Shown piece after piece: positions 18,301 to 26,709 of a stretch of DNA of 64,000 nt. The notes under the pieces were generated by a model. It ran no database searches. It was not told the origin of the DNA and saw only the letters and a program-made list of their open reading frames with translations. Each line of letters starts with the position of its first letter. The first letter of the stretch is position 1. The translations under genes and the position numbers were made by a program. Origin of the DNA: Candidatus Omnitrophota bacterium. GTDB lineage: Bacteria; Omnitrophota; Omnitrophia; Omnitrophales; Aquincolibacteriaceae. Where the stretch lies: contig JACPXK010000111.1 of NCBI GenBank assembly GCA_016196565.1, forward strand, positions 1 through 64,000, given 5' to 3'.

Positions 18301-21300
18301 GAACGTAGAGAAAGTAAACGTACTGAAAATTTATTAACCACTCTAGGGTTGCATTATATAGTAGCTGATGATCATTCGCTCTCAAGGCATGTACTCGTAC
18401 AATTGTTTGATAAAGACCCGGGGCGGAGAGGATTTGTAAGAGACAGAATTGATGGGATGACGTTAGAAGAAATCGGAGTCTTCAGAGAATGGCTAAACGC
18501 AAAAATGCTTACCCGAATACACCGCCATCTCAAAGAGCATCCCAATGATCGCGATGCCGTTTCAATGGCCATAGTATTGGGAGAGATAAGCCAGTCCGCC
18601 AGGTGGTTGAACAAAAGACTTAAACGAAGCGTTCTTAAACAATATGAATCAGATTTGAATTCTGACGCGCTCCAAACCCGTTTGACCGCGACAGCTTTCT
18701 TTGCCCACTATTCACGAAAAGGTTTTACGGATCGTCCCGAGTTTATTGCTCAATTAAAAAAGATGGTTGAAGATAGCAGGGAGGATGGAAAAGTAAGGGA
18801 GTATGCGTTTCGTGCACTGGGCCGTAATTTTCATGCGGTCGAGACTTCCTTTTTTGAGGAATATTTTTCCGAGGAAGACATATCGGAAAGATCTCTGGCT
18901 TATCGAGGAAATGGGGAATTGATAAACAGAATCATCGAAGAATTTTTCCCTCAAACTGCTTTGCGTAAGCAGCTGATTTACAGTCGGCAGATTTTTATTG
19001 TCGCCATATTTTTAGAAAACGCAATCGATCCGAGATTCATAAAACAAGAGCCGGCTGATATTCGCATAAGCCAAGCTTCAAACTTTGCTGAGCTTTATGA
19101 AATCGTGACGGGAGAGCGTATTAATTTGGTGGTGGCTGCGGAAAAAATTGTCGCTCTTGCCAACAAAATCAGCTCAGAATCCCGCTCCGAAGCGCGGGCA
19201 ATGGCGACAGGAGCCATATGGAGCAAGGAAGATTTGGATCTTGAATTGAAAAATTATGGTTCCGCCGGCATGCCTGTTTCGGGCGGAATGGAAGGGCATT
19301 GGAATATCTATACCCAAATCGTTGGCAACAGAGCCGTGAGTATTGAGGAATATCTGCGGCATGACGGAAGTACTGCTGTGCGCCAATCGATAACTGCAAG
19401 AGTCCGGGAATGGAATGGCAGCGATTTTTTGAATGGCAAAATTCTTGCTGAAATGCCTCTTAGTCAGAATCGTTTCTATTCGGGCGGTTTAAATCATATT
19501 CCGCAAGAAGCCCCCAAAATTATTCGTAAAATGGCTGAAGCCTTGGAAAACGGGCAAGAATTAAAAGAAGTTTTAGCTTTAGCTCACCAAGATGTTCAAG
19601 ATGTTCGTCAAAAAGAAAATTATTTGGGCAAGTTAGGGTCTCCTTTCTACCATATTGATAGCGCCTTAGAGAATGAAGGGGCAGGGGCCAGACTCGTTGA
19701 TGTCGTCGTAAAGGCTTTAGGAAAAAAGGAAATACGATCTCCTAACCCTAAGTTGATTGAAAATTATTTGAGGGAAATTTTGCCGCTAGAATTCGATGCC
19801 GACCTTCGTCCCATTAGCGACGCCGCTATTAAACGCTTCAACGCCGCCCGCTCCGAAACGCGCGATAGAAAGGAAATTTTACATCTCAACCAGTCGACAA
19901 AAATAGGCGCTATGGAACTGAAAGTTTTTGCCATCGGCCAGCATAAGAATAAAGGCTACCGGCGTGATGATGATAAGTCGTGGCCGCTTAACGATGAAAG
20001 ATTTGCAATGCTTAGTATCTCAGATACAGGAGTACCGATCTTCTCTTCTGAGGAATATGATGAATATGTAGAACAAGCTAGAAGGGCAGATTCAAACGCC
20101 TCAATTTTTTCTCCTGATTTTTTGAAAGCATTATCCTCGCTCCGGTCCCCGCATAAAGATTCGTTATCAATGAAAATTGCCGATGGATATGAAATTATCA
20201 TTGGAAATTCGTTAACAAAATATCAAAACATCGTTATCGGAGTGCGTATTAATGAAAAAAATGAGGTTGAATTAGAAATTCGCGAGCCTTTAACCCGCTC
20301 CGAAACGCGAATGGAAGAAGAGGAAGTGACATTAACATTTCCAAAAGGCGAATCGTCAGTGAATCATTCTTTCGGAGAACATTATCGCCTTGAAGTTAGT
20401 TGGAGCGCCTTAAGCGAGTTTGAAGTGAATGTGCAAATTGTTGATTCTGGTAATTCTTATGAGACGTCCGTCGCAAGATCTATCGGTGCCGGACAAACTG
20501 TATTCAGTAATTCGGAAGCCGTAACGGCCACACTCTTAGAGCTGAATCGTACAAATCGTACGGTCAGATTTAAAATTAGACGCTCCGAAACGCGGATGGT
20601 TTCAGCCGGATCCGGAAGCCGGGTCCTGAATGATCAAACGGTGCTGGAATTTCTGCGCGGGCTTCAATCGGTAGATATTCATGAAATCAATAAGAGATAC
20701 AATCAGCATCCCGAAGCTGCAGTCTCGTTTTCTTTATCTCACAGTAGTGATCATGGTCTTGTTAAGAATCAAACCGTTGCGGTTCATAGGACAAATGAAA
20801 CGCCTTATATGGAGGATGCCCTCGTTCTTGACACGGGCGTTTATAAAATTCCAATTGAGCTTGTTCAGGCTTTGTCGGATGTGCAAACAGAAACACGTTA
20901 TGAGAATGTGGATATTCACATTCATTCGGCTCTTATTCCAAAAGATGAAAAGGGGTTAGAAGCTGACACAGGTTTGGGATGGATCCTTAAAAATATCAGA
21001 ACCGTTGTTCCAAGTTTGATTGAAATATCAAGAATGAGAACCCGTGAGCCTTGGAGAAAGGCTTATGTTCTTTCAGGAACCGGCATATATCTCCGGATTG
21101 GTAGCAGGGAAAATAGACTTTTCATTACTCTCACTACTTTTGAAGCGATTGAAAAACAGGATGCACAATCGGGGCACAGGCCTGTTAAAAATAGGCAAAT
21201 CAGTCAAATCACCAAGGACGATTTGACGCGTTTTCGTTCCGACAGGGAACCTTTTGAACCTGTCCTATTGGATAGCAAGTTTTTTGATAACAATTTCCGG

Positions 21301-24300
21301 TTAATGTCAAAATTCAAACCCCAGCTCATTTGGGCTTTGGATATGATTGGCGAGATTGATAGCGGCCCCAATAGTGACAAGCTTAAGCAACGGTGGTCAA
21401 ATAAACTTCGTGAAGTTGAGGTGAACATCAAAGACCTTCTGCACGCAGCAGGAGAGCCTGGGCCCGTGGAACCTCAAAACGTAAATAATGTCCTTCTGAG
21501 TTTTGTCAGTGCAGAAGATGTTGCATCGTCGGAACATCTGATCGAATACTTAAGGGAAAAAGGCTATACCCATATCGTCCCTTCAGTTATTGAGTTTTTG
21601 AATGCCATTTCTCGAAGAGCCGCAGAGTTTCTTCCTCGCTCCGAAACGCGGATGAGTTCAAGATGGAACATCTTTATGTCGGCTTTATTTAGTGCAGCGG
21701 GGTTGATGATGCAATCGACTCCTTCCGCTTCTTTGCCGACATTCTCGCCGCCGCCGTCACGGCAAATGCCTGTAGTTCCGCCTCCGCCTCCGCAAAATCA
21801 AAAACCTGCTGAGTCCGTTACGGTGCCCGCGCCCGTTGCCGTGGATGGTCCGGAGTATGTTCCGCCGCCCCAACCGGCAGGTGCTCCTTCTGATAAGCCA
21901 TTGGCTAAAGAAGCCGGTGAACCGTTTCTTCCTCTCCAAACGTTTGAAGGACATACAAACGCCATTGAAGCCATTGCGATTTCACCCGATGGCGAAATAA
22001 TGATAACCGGAAGCCGGGATGGAAGTGCTCGTGTCTGGAATATTAACTCCGGCAAATCGTTATGGGTTTTAAATCCTAACCCTGAAAGAGGAATTTACAC
22101 AGTTGCTTTTTCGCCTGACGGAAAAGAAATTCTTACGGCGGGCAATGACAATAAAGTTCATGTTTGGGATATCAAATCACAGAAATTAGTAAAAACTTTA
22201 GAAGTTTCCGAATGGGTTCTTTCCGCGGTATTTTCTCCGGACGGGAAACAAATCGTGACGGGAAGCTGGGATGCTACGAAAGGAAAAGGCTCTGTACAAG
22301 TTTGGGATAAAACTTCGGGAAAGCTAGTGCGAAGTCTCGAACTACCCGCCGAGGCCCAAGGTGCAACGGTTGTCATATTTTCTCCGGACGGTAAACAAAT
22401 CATTACGGGTAGCTGGGATGGAATGGTTCGTGTTTGGGATAACGCTTTGGGAAAGCTTCAAAAAACTCTGGTGCATAGTCCTAATACCGCGGAAGAAAAA
22501 GAGTGGGTAACTTCGATTGCCTTTTCACCGGATGGCAAGCAAATGGCTACGGCGGGGACGGATAAAATCGCCAGAATTTGGAATTGGAATACAAGGCTTG
22601 TATCGAACCTTATTCAATCGCCGAGTGAAATTCAATCTGTAGTTTTCTCTTCAGACGGTAAAGAAGTGATTACCGGGGGTTGGGATGGATCGGCCCGCGT
22701 TTGGGAGCCTGTTTCTGGACAGCAAATGGACGTATTGTCCGGAAGACAGGGGCAAACTAAAGTAGCCGTTACACCGGACAGAAAAAGAATTATCACCGGC
22801 CATCGCGATGGCACGGTCAAACTTTGGCTCCGCTCCGAAATACGCACAGATAGAATTAGCAGATTAGAAGATCTTGTTCGGGAAGCCGACGAGCTTGTTC
22901 TAAGCGATGATCCGTATCGTTTACCAGAATTGAAAGCCGAAGTTTTAAAAGAATTGAAAGCGCTCGATCACGAAGAGATTCCTTCCGAACCAAGTTTATT
23001 TGATAGGTTTTTAAAAGTTTTGGTAGCAATTTCTCTCGTTTTCCCGACTGATGTTTCAGATGCAGAAGCTTCCAGCCTTACTAATATCGATCCATCATTA
23101 AGCGCGCAATCGATATTACTTTTGGCCTTTGCCGAGCTAGAATTAGAAGCGGCTGCGGATGGTGTATCAATAAAACAAGAATTTTCTTTGGAACAAATTC
23201 ACAAAGAATTGTTAAACCATAAAACCAAGTCAAATGCACTCAGATCTATTAAGAAGAGATTGCAGAAAGGGCAAAATATTGTTGTGGGACCATGGAAAAG
23301 CTTAGAGGATTTTCGTCGAATTCAAGAGGCTTTTCCCGGATTAGAGTTAGGGCTTAATAGTTTTCCTCAATCCGCAAACAATCCTCCCTTTGTGATTTTA
23401 AATGTTAGTGAAGAATCTGGATCTAGAAATATTTTTGATAATATCACTCCTTATAAGGGGCATACCCATCATTTTTTAGTTCCCTTGGAGCTAAGCTCTG
23501 AAGATGATGATTCAGCGAAAAATGGGGTTGGTGTTGATATTGATTCCCCTTACGGAGGTAAAACGAGTTTCGTTTTAGCTTTTGGTGATGATGGCCATGC
23601 TGAACTTGCTGTTTACTCACCTGAAAGACCTTTTTGGGTGATTGAACGCGATGATCAGCAAAAAATCGCACAAGAACTTTATAAATTTGGCGTGCTCGCA
23701 TCTCCAAGCGTAAAGCGTTCTGAAACGCGAAGTGATACGACGGATAATGATGATGCGTGGACGACAGAAATGACAAATCTGGTGCATATGATTATTGAAG
23801 ATCCTGCGCTTCTCGCGCTTCAGGCTACTTTTGATATCGACATAAATGGTTTTGATGGCGGATCCAATGTGATCGTTACTTTGCCTGTAGGCAAAGGGAA
23901 AGAGAAATCTATCATTAAAGTTCCGATCTATATTTTCCAACCTCAAGATCTTACAGCGCCCGGATGGAAAGATGCAGCAAGGCAAGATGTTCAAAATAGT
24001 TTGAAATTTGTTTATGCGGTACATCGCCTCACTAATCCTGACATGCCATTGTTAACCTTATCGATTGGCGACAATCCTTCTGCAACTTTTCCAGAAGTGA
24101 GTGGTGACCCTATGAATCGTTTAGGGGATATTACAGTCGTGCTAGGTTCTATAAGGCAAACACTCACTCAGCTTGCTAAAAGCATGGCTCAAAAGTGTTC
24201 AGTTGGCCAAGCAGATTGCGTGAGTAATGCTTTTATGAAATTCGAAGGTCCAAATATCTTAATGTTCGTAGCTATTCTTCGTAAGATTTTTAGAAATTCT

Positions 24301-26709
24301 TCCGATAAGGAGGCAGACCAAAGAACGGAAGCAACCATTCTAAAACTTGTAGGTAGCTTGTTAGGTTTGAAAGCAAAAGATATGGAGCGGGGAGCAGCAA
24401 TCGATCAAATGTTTCTGGGAGCGGAAGGAGAAATAGAAATAACCCGCTCCGAAGCGCGGGCGACTCCAATGGGATGGAACAAAATACCAAGTATGATTGT
24501 TAATACCTTGAGAGCCGGAGAAGGAGTTGTTCCCGGGAATAATGCTGTTTATTACATCAATACTAATGCGGAGAATATTTTGGCAGCAGCGGGCAAGGAT
24601 TTATCCAAAGCTCAGCCGGTTACGAGGATAATTAAAAAAGGAGATATTAATGAAACGCAGCTCGAGAATCTCTTGACCGCTAAAGTGCCAGTGCGCAGGG
24701 AATACCGGCTATTTATGGGTTATGTGACGATCGGAAAAGAAAAAATCTATGCGTATATTATTGCTCCTCTGCGGCCATCGATCCTTCGAGGAAACCCGCG
24801 TGAATTTCAACCAAAGTCTGATGAAGATGTTTATATCACAACCCGTCATGAAGGAACGGACCAAATACAAACCATTGTGGAGTGGAGGACAGGTGTTTCT
24901 ACGGGCCGTCCTAAAAGGAGAGAGGCCATTGAAGTGTTAACTGCCGGAGGAAGGGAAGATGCCGTCGCGATTCATGCGAAGATTTTACAAGGGGTGAGAA
25001 CGAAGATCCGCGGCGAGGTTCAATCCATACTCATGGAAGGTGGGGGGAAGAAGATGGAGGTAGCGCCCGGCGTACGGCAGATCCGCCAGGCTAATTTAAC
25101 ATTCAAGGTAGAAACGTTTAAGGCGCATACTTCCGAAGAAACAGTGCGATTTGAATTCAGGCCTTTGGATGGAAAGAGTGAGCCCATAATCGTTCTTATA
25201 ACGACAAAACAGCCTCTTATGGCTTCAAGAGTTGCGGCTGATCGGGATGACTTGCTTGCCAATGATCTTGTTAAAAAGATTGAAGCCCGAGAATTTGTTT
25301 GGGGCGACGATCGTCAGGCAAATATAACCACTCTTTCTAGTATCGTGGCTACTTTCTCTAAATTAGGGCCTATTGCCAGGATAATCCGCTCCGAAGCGCG
25401 TTGGTTGATGCGAGATTTGCCTCTGAACCAAACCATGAATATAGGAGACAGTGTCGCGGTAGCTTTAACAAAGGTTGGAAGCGAGAGAGTCCTTCGAATC
25501 AGTATTCCACCCGGAATGTCCATCGAGTGGCCTGAACGCTTGAACCCTGAGGGATCTTCTAACGATTCGACCTACGAATTTAAATTACGAAACATAGGGG
25601 TAAAAGATGATCAAATTATTGTAAACAGAAATATTTTGATCAAGGTTAATGAAGATTATAGTTCCAAGCGTATAAGTTTGGGAATTGATGCTCCAAGAAA
25701 TCTTAAAATTTCTCACCCTGTAGCGATGGTAGAGACATCTAAACGCTCCGAAGCGCGCGAAATCGAGCCGGGCATTGCGGAGGGTCCGAATATTGATGTG
25801 CCATTGGGATTTAATGGCAAATTGCTTTTTTCTTTGGCGGGTAAATTATCGCCGCGGGGTGCCGTCACGGTTGTTTCTGCCTTGATCATTCCTTCCGCCG
25901 AAGCTTCCACTGAAGTACCAACTCAACGAGCGGAGGTCCGTGCTATGGCCTTGGCAGTCAGTGAAATTATAACTCCGGATTCTCTCCTGAATTTAAAACC
26001 GGTGATGGACCAATTCCCGGTCATTTTTAAGGCCGATGATTTGCCGGGCGCCGTTCAAATTGCCACAACCAGGGTGCCGGCCAGGGCGGAATTACGTTTT
26101 GTCGGCGCTTTGCTGGCGGCCAAGAGAAATCAATTGGTGGAATATACGATTGCCGGAGATGATCCACTGATGAGCGCTCAAGTCGAGGCAGCGTTGGCGG
26201 AGGCGCGCAGCGAATGGCAGGCGCTTTATGGAGATGATTTCCGCTCAAGATCGGAAACAAGTTATGTCGCGACGCCGCGTATGGCTAAGACGCTTCAACT
26301 TCGTATGCAAGCCTTGCCGCGTAAACTCCATCAGCGGCTTATCGATCAAGAAATTTCCGATGTGCCTAATGCGGGAGATTTGGCTCAAGAGAACGTTGTT
26401 TTATTGATTGAACCGGCTGCTAGGGAACTTACCCAATCCGTGGTGGTAATGACACGGGTACTTGAGAGCACGTTTACCGATGCTGATATGAAAGATCCTT
26501 TGATGATTATCGCCGAAAATTTTTCTGCGGTCACGCTTTCACGCCATACGGATCCCGCCAAAATTAATGAATTGACCCAATCTTCCATCAACCAAGTCAG
26601 CCGGTCCGACAACCGCTGGGTGACAACCGCCCAAATGAAGGCTTTAGCGGGCGTGATGAAAAAAGTGATGGAAGCCCTCAATCAAGTCCGCGTCCGGATC
26701 GCCGCGTAA
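12310..26709 (+). CDS. Giant secreted modular protein 1 (4799 residues)
   Basis: One uninterrupted ORF. Residues 1-25 are a signal peptide (basic start, VSAGTIFFFLATNTVWG). Residues ~60-520 form a domain with HIQNAH (H71/H76), E104 in FVEGA and GGFH (490-493), the pattern of the Tiki/TraB/ChaN/EreA superfamily; it recurs in giant 2. From residue 549 on, the chain is divided by 20 RSExR seams at 549, 610, 646, 684, 801, 911, 1109, 1225, 1518, 1894, 2292, 2514, 2663, 2758, 3110, 3508, 3803, 4046, 4360 and 4479. Segments include an internally duplicated one (1518-1893), a helical-repeat-like one (1894-2291), a beta-rich one (2668-2757) and a seven-bladed WD40 propeller (3209-3507). Signal-like hydrophobic stretches recur at ~3115, ~3563 and ~4504, and a hydrophobic stretch lies at ~955. 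No C-terminal sorting motif is seen. Overall function is unknown; export is likely. Confidence 0.9.
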   Translation: MTKTFQKIVSAGTIFFFLATNTVWGMPQAGIEVFTQRETPGFFHIEIPENLASLEEIYEAPAKPDPRLILHIQNAHGNYEAQTKIKDLLDYLYKTYGFKLIFVEGAAEQLNAEYLKLFPDAERNNQLADSLAQKGELTGSELYLMDAPSDVRAVGIEKTDLYRANYEAFKKVYAVKSDSDNFLAGINAKLERLASRFYSPEARRLLSEWTKFEEGHRDFLPYAKRLALDAKKILNLDLESIFAQVEWPQMTRLLVLQSMETDLNRSEALKEKTKLLEFLKSKQVSKSILESIETFEEKKITMNRVSMDEQAYRNSPRYLLERLVGEAGPKGFYFHDYPAFSLYAGYLILKSELDSRNLFKEIELVFDKILTEVTKTELEKNLLELYRDEKLLTKLLHLELTRDDWQRSLYRRDWIKPETMTRRIQHLEKGNISIDMLKEPEDKEVKPISEIFDTAFKFYDLARERESVFYQTMRETMASQKAEKAVLITGGFHTDGLMELFRQDEVSFGILMPRLAQKPENDNYIATMMETHQTLFDIANIEMAQLIQRSETRVGQGTNARAEVRNMVDAVLETYSRSPNTNLEDLGSVLTHVNGSAYAQDRGLEFQETRSESRRNTYQVAQKGESEVLLLNASETPKGVAFSALRSETRMKVGDTAVIVGGKLNESMKKLGGQLKSLPTSTVRSEGRAAKQKAGKPQTQIKGKALRDLNENVGALVLAYLPQPLNWFRPNGELAAVTDPYSNVRKAAEKRTLIKAGAPDNVAEQLVQLAEFFANKTKIQVLAPLSLAVSESFVEEIMSPRSEARISDTESLLKIHRVLRDDRNKLGERDGSNITLNGNVYPLIKFVSYVESLEYLSLKNLGILIRSITENQPIPEREREPFYLDYSKLDKQGNVRPIFRDILIEAMKAARSEARSFFEYLDRAEDFAEGQMNTLTAVAGRNVGFLINILESQYFLIAAVYFPMFVGMTAINFTMDLIVSLVDRNFPIKDPKIVETFAKTVTSHPGIKRFKPILQKSGTPLADFAKITIVHPNDPAKKFIFEIYFDASGEGNYQVLLYYMEGDNSKIEIERGFLRTSSMGEDVQARADRLISDLKENPQWKEFKQALPRSEVRSVKSEKWTAEKQMGKDFNASVSGGLRSDRQSLLGPLWTGLQESPFYSLLSWRLSEGYSRIASVTRRIMENTNPIFQGNENSPNSRVASPAVPMNWLYVMAISGKLNVASFSRSEARASRLGDDFASTPAGEKEPVTFYLRQDNHLELGRDEHGFAWGEVAFHLDEKRNIEALRKVLELAKVNLDRLAFPSEETPRLIMAVDPEDRTYFPGILFFHLPSKKYYIIDFLGSPGEKPGTYDFVVPYMGYFGRVAMVRDKSVRVNAEDFISLPAKVEFILNPEGRMANEDARLLIQPIGLDSRGESKALDPDIALIEDAFQRLERLTRENILTDDDQRTINRAVFPIRYALGLDHINFDPDKSQLDIIENILIDKSERSKIIEGFQAWERLISTNRPLAKNYLMRFNSRSETRAPVPGTYWMAPHIKIHDTQTIAPDGELALLGSYEVLELENADVMARGLGLDLQGDIEAFVGVWKTKERIRQPLFLQVFSGPSTNQRAYSFYADPGTYDENIMNSFFTHFPDADSNAVNVLRMMRMLVSGQISLNRAKVAAEGNHVGGMTIETTGWIHSFVDHDSEITLGLDVEKDSEVKEEETHFTLDDFTIARKETYDSSLKPFDGGKGQFRYRALYFSNSDAADIAEFLELSPLKAEAVLVFWNDHQGHDIPLFLQITTGDADQKTGYFFNIANPDYIKHFGTLFFDERSLSQLVGAVKTANPKSSPATLWRNDFNLSRARTETPDALNAFSLQKRGNLTQLDLGDGRSINDLKAGDNLPKIGIVLLKPRSETRADKAWPSQDELQSQLAKSGLERFQANFESYDEEKIRYLLEMIRRIAQSGVMDADVVDVVVGILRAEKPNYERLPGISILADDVIINSLLPLTLEGRQELERRESKRTENLLTTLGLHYIVADDHSLSRHVLVQLFDKDPGRRGFVRDRIDGMTLEEIGVFREWLNAKMLTRIHRHLKEHPNDRDAVSMAIVLGEISQSARWLNKRLKRSVLKQYESDLNSDALQTRLTATAFFAHYSRKGFTDRPEFIAQLKKMVEDSREDGKVREYAFRALGRNFHAVETSFFEEYFSEEDISERSLAYRGNGELINRIIEEFFPQTALRKQLIYSRQIFIVAIFLENAIDPRFIKQEPADIRISQASNFAELYEIVTGERINLVVAAEKIVALANKISSESRSEARAMATGAIWSKEDLDLELKNYGSAGMPVSGGMEGHWNIYTQIVGNRAVSIEEYLRHDGSTAVRQSITARVREWNGSDFLNGKILAEMPLSQNRFYSGGLNHIPQEAPKIIRKMAEALENGQELKEVLALAHQDVQDVRQKENYLGKLGSPFYHIDSALENEGAGARLVDVVVKALGKKEIRSPNPKLIENYLREILPLEFDADLRPISDAAIKRFNAARSETRDRKEILHLNQSTKIGAMELKVFAIGQHKNKGYRRDDDKSWPLNDERFAMLSISDTGVPIFSSEEYDEYVEQARRADSNASIFSPDFLKALSSLRSPHKDSLSMKIADGYEIIIGNSLTKYQNIVIGVRINEKNEVELEIREPLTRSETRMEEEEVTLTFPKGESSVNHSFGEHYRLEVSWSALSEFEVNVQIVDSGNSYETSVARSIGAGQTVFSNSEAVTATLLELNRTNRTVRFKIRRSETRMVSAGSGSRVLNDQTVLEFLRGLQSVDIHEINKRYNQHPEAAVSFSLSHSSDHGLVKNQTVAVHRTNETPYMEDALVLDTGVYKIPIELVQALSDVQTETRYENVDIHIHSALIPKDEKGLEADTGLGWILKNIRTVVPSLIEISRMRTREPWRKAYVLSGTGIYLRIGSRENRLFITLTTFEAIEKQDAQSGHRPVKNRQISQITKDDLTRFRSDREPFEPVLLDSKFFDNNFRLMSKFKPQLIWALDMIGEIDSGPNSDKLKQRWSNKLREVEVNIKDLLHAAGEPGPVEPQNVNNVLLSFVSAEDVASSEHLIEYLREKGYTHIVPSVIEFLNAISRRAAEFLPRSETRMSSRWNIFMSALFSAAGLMMQSTPSASLPTFSPPPSRQMPVVPPPPPQNQKPAESVTVPAPVAVDGPEYVPPPQPAGAPSDKPLAKEAGEPFLPLQTFEGHTNAIEAIAISPDGEIMITGSRDGSARVWNINSGKSLWVLNPNPERGIYTVAFSPDGKEILTAGNDNKVHVWDIKSQKLVKTLEVSEWVLSAVFSPDGKQIVTGSWDATKGKGSVQVWDKTSGKLVRSLELPAEAQGATVVIFSPDGKQIITGSWDGMVRVWDNALGKLQKTLVHSPNTAEEKEWVTSIAFSPDGKQMATAGTDKIARIWNWNTRLVSNLIQSPSEIQSVVFSSDGKEVITGGWDGSARVWEPVSGQQMDVLSGRQGQTKVAVTPDRKRIITGHRDGTVKLWLRSEIRTDRISRLEDLVREADELVLSDDPYRLPELKAEVLKELKALDHEEIPSEPSLFDRFLKVLVAISLVFPTDVSDAEASSLTNIDPSLSAQSILLLAFAELELEAAADGVSIKQEFSLEQIHKELLNHKTKSNALRSIKKRLQKGQNIVVGPWKSLEDFRRIQEAFPGLELGLNSFPQSANNPPFVILNVSEESGSRNIFDNITPYKGHTHHFLVPLELSSEDDDSAKNGVGVDIDSPYGGKTSFVLAFGDDGHAELAVYSPERPFWVIERDDQQKIAQELYKFGVLASPSVKRSETRSDTTDNDDAWTTEMTNLVHMIIEDPALLALQATFDIDINGFDGGSNVIVTLPVGKGKEKSIIKVPIYIFQPQDLTAPGWKDAARQDVQNSLKFVYAVHRLTNPDMPLLTLSIGDNPSATFPEVSGDPMNRLGDITVVLGSIRQTLTQLAKSMAQKCSVGQADCVSNAFMKFEGPNILMFVAILRKIFRNSSDKEADQRTEATILKLVGSLLGLKAKDMERGAAIDQMFLGAEGEIEITRSEARATPMGWNKIPSMIVNTLRAGEGVVPGNNAVYYINTNAENILAAAGKDLSKAQPVTRIIKKGDINETQLENLLTAKVPVRREYRLFMGYVTIGKEKIYAYIIAPLRPSILRGNPREFQPKSDEDVYITTRHEGTDQIQTIVEWRTGVSTGRPKRREAIEVLTAGGREDAVAIHAKILQGVRTKIRGEVQSILMEGGGKKMEVAPGVRQIRQANLTFKVETFKAHTSEETVRFEFRPLDGKSEPIIVLITTKQPLMASRVAADRDDLLANDLVKKIEAREFVWGDDRQANITTLSSIVATFSKLGPIARIIRSEARWLMRDLPLNQTMNIGDSVAVALTKVGSERVLRISIPPGMSIEWPERLNPEGSSNDSTYEFKLRNIGVKDDQIIVNRNILIKVNEDYSSKRISLGIDAPRNLKISHPVAMVETSKRSEAREIEPGIAEGPNIDVPLGFNGKLLFSLAGKLSPRGAVTVVSALIIPSAEASTEVPTQRAEVRAMALAVSEIITPDSLLNLKPVMDQFPVIFKADDLPGAVQIATTRVPARAELRFVGALLAAKRNQLVEYTIAGDDPLMSAQVEAALAEARSEWQALYGDDFRSRSETSYVATPRMAKTLQLRMQALPRKLHQRLIDQEISDVPNAGDLAQENVVLLIEPAARELTQSVVVMTRVLESTFTDADMKDPLMIIAENFSAVTLSRHTDPAKINELTQSSINQVSRSDNRWVTTAQMKALAGVMKKVMEALNQVRVRIAA
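13954..26262 (+). repeat. RSExR seam repeats within giant gene 1
   Basis: Twenty dispersed in-frame copies of a 15-base unit encoding R-S-E-x-R. Thirteen share the exact 14-mer CGCTCCGAA[A/G]CGCG, starting at 14710, 15040, 15982, 16861, 17989, 19183, 19849, 20296, 20581, 21637, 24445, 25387 and 25744. Variants start at 13954, 14137, 14245, 14359, 15634, 22831 and 23716. Weaker relatives (RAEVR at 13990 and 25927, RSETS at 26248) also occur. Several extend to CCCGCTCCGAAGCGCGGG, whose CCCGC and GCGGG ends can pair. The unit is G+C-rich against A+T-richer surroundings and uses the same Arg and Ser codons each time. Confidence 0.88.

Noticed and set aside
26640..26709. C-terminal sorting signal (LPXTG, PEP-CTERM or type IX-like domain) in giant protein 1
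   Set aside because: The last residues are a plain helix ending VRVRIAA, with no hydrophobic helix plus basic tail and no beta-sandwich sorting domain.
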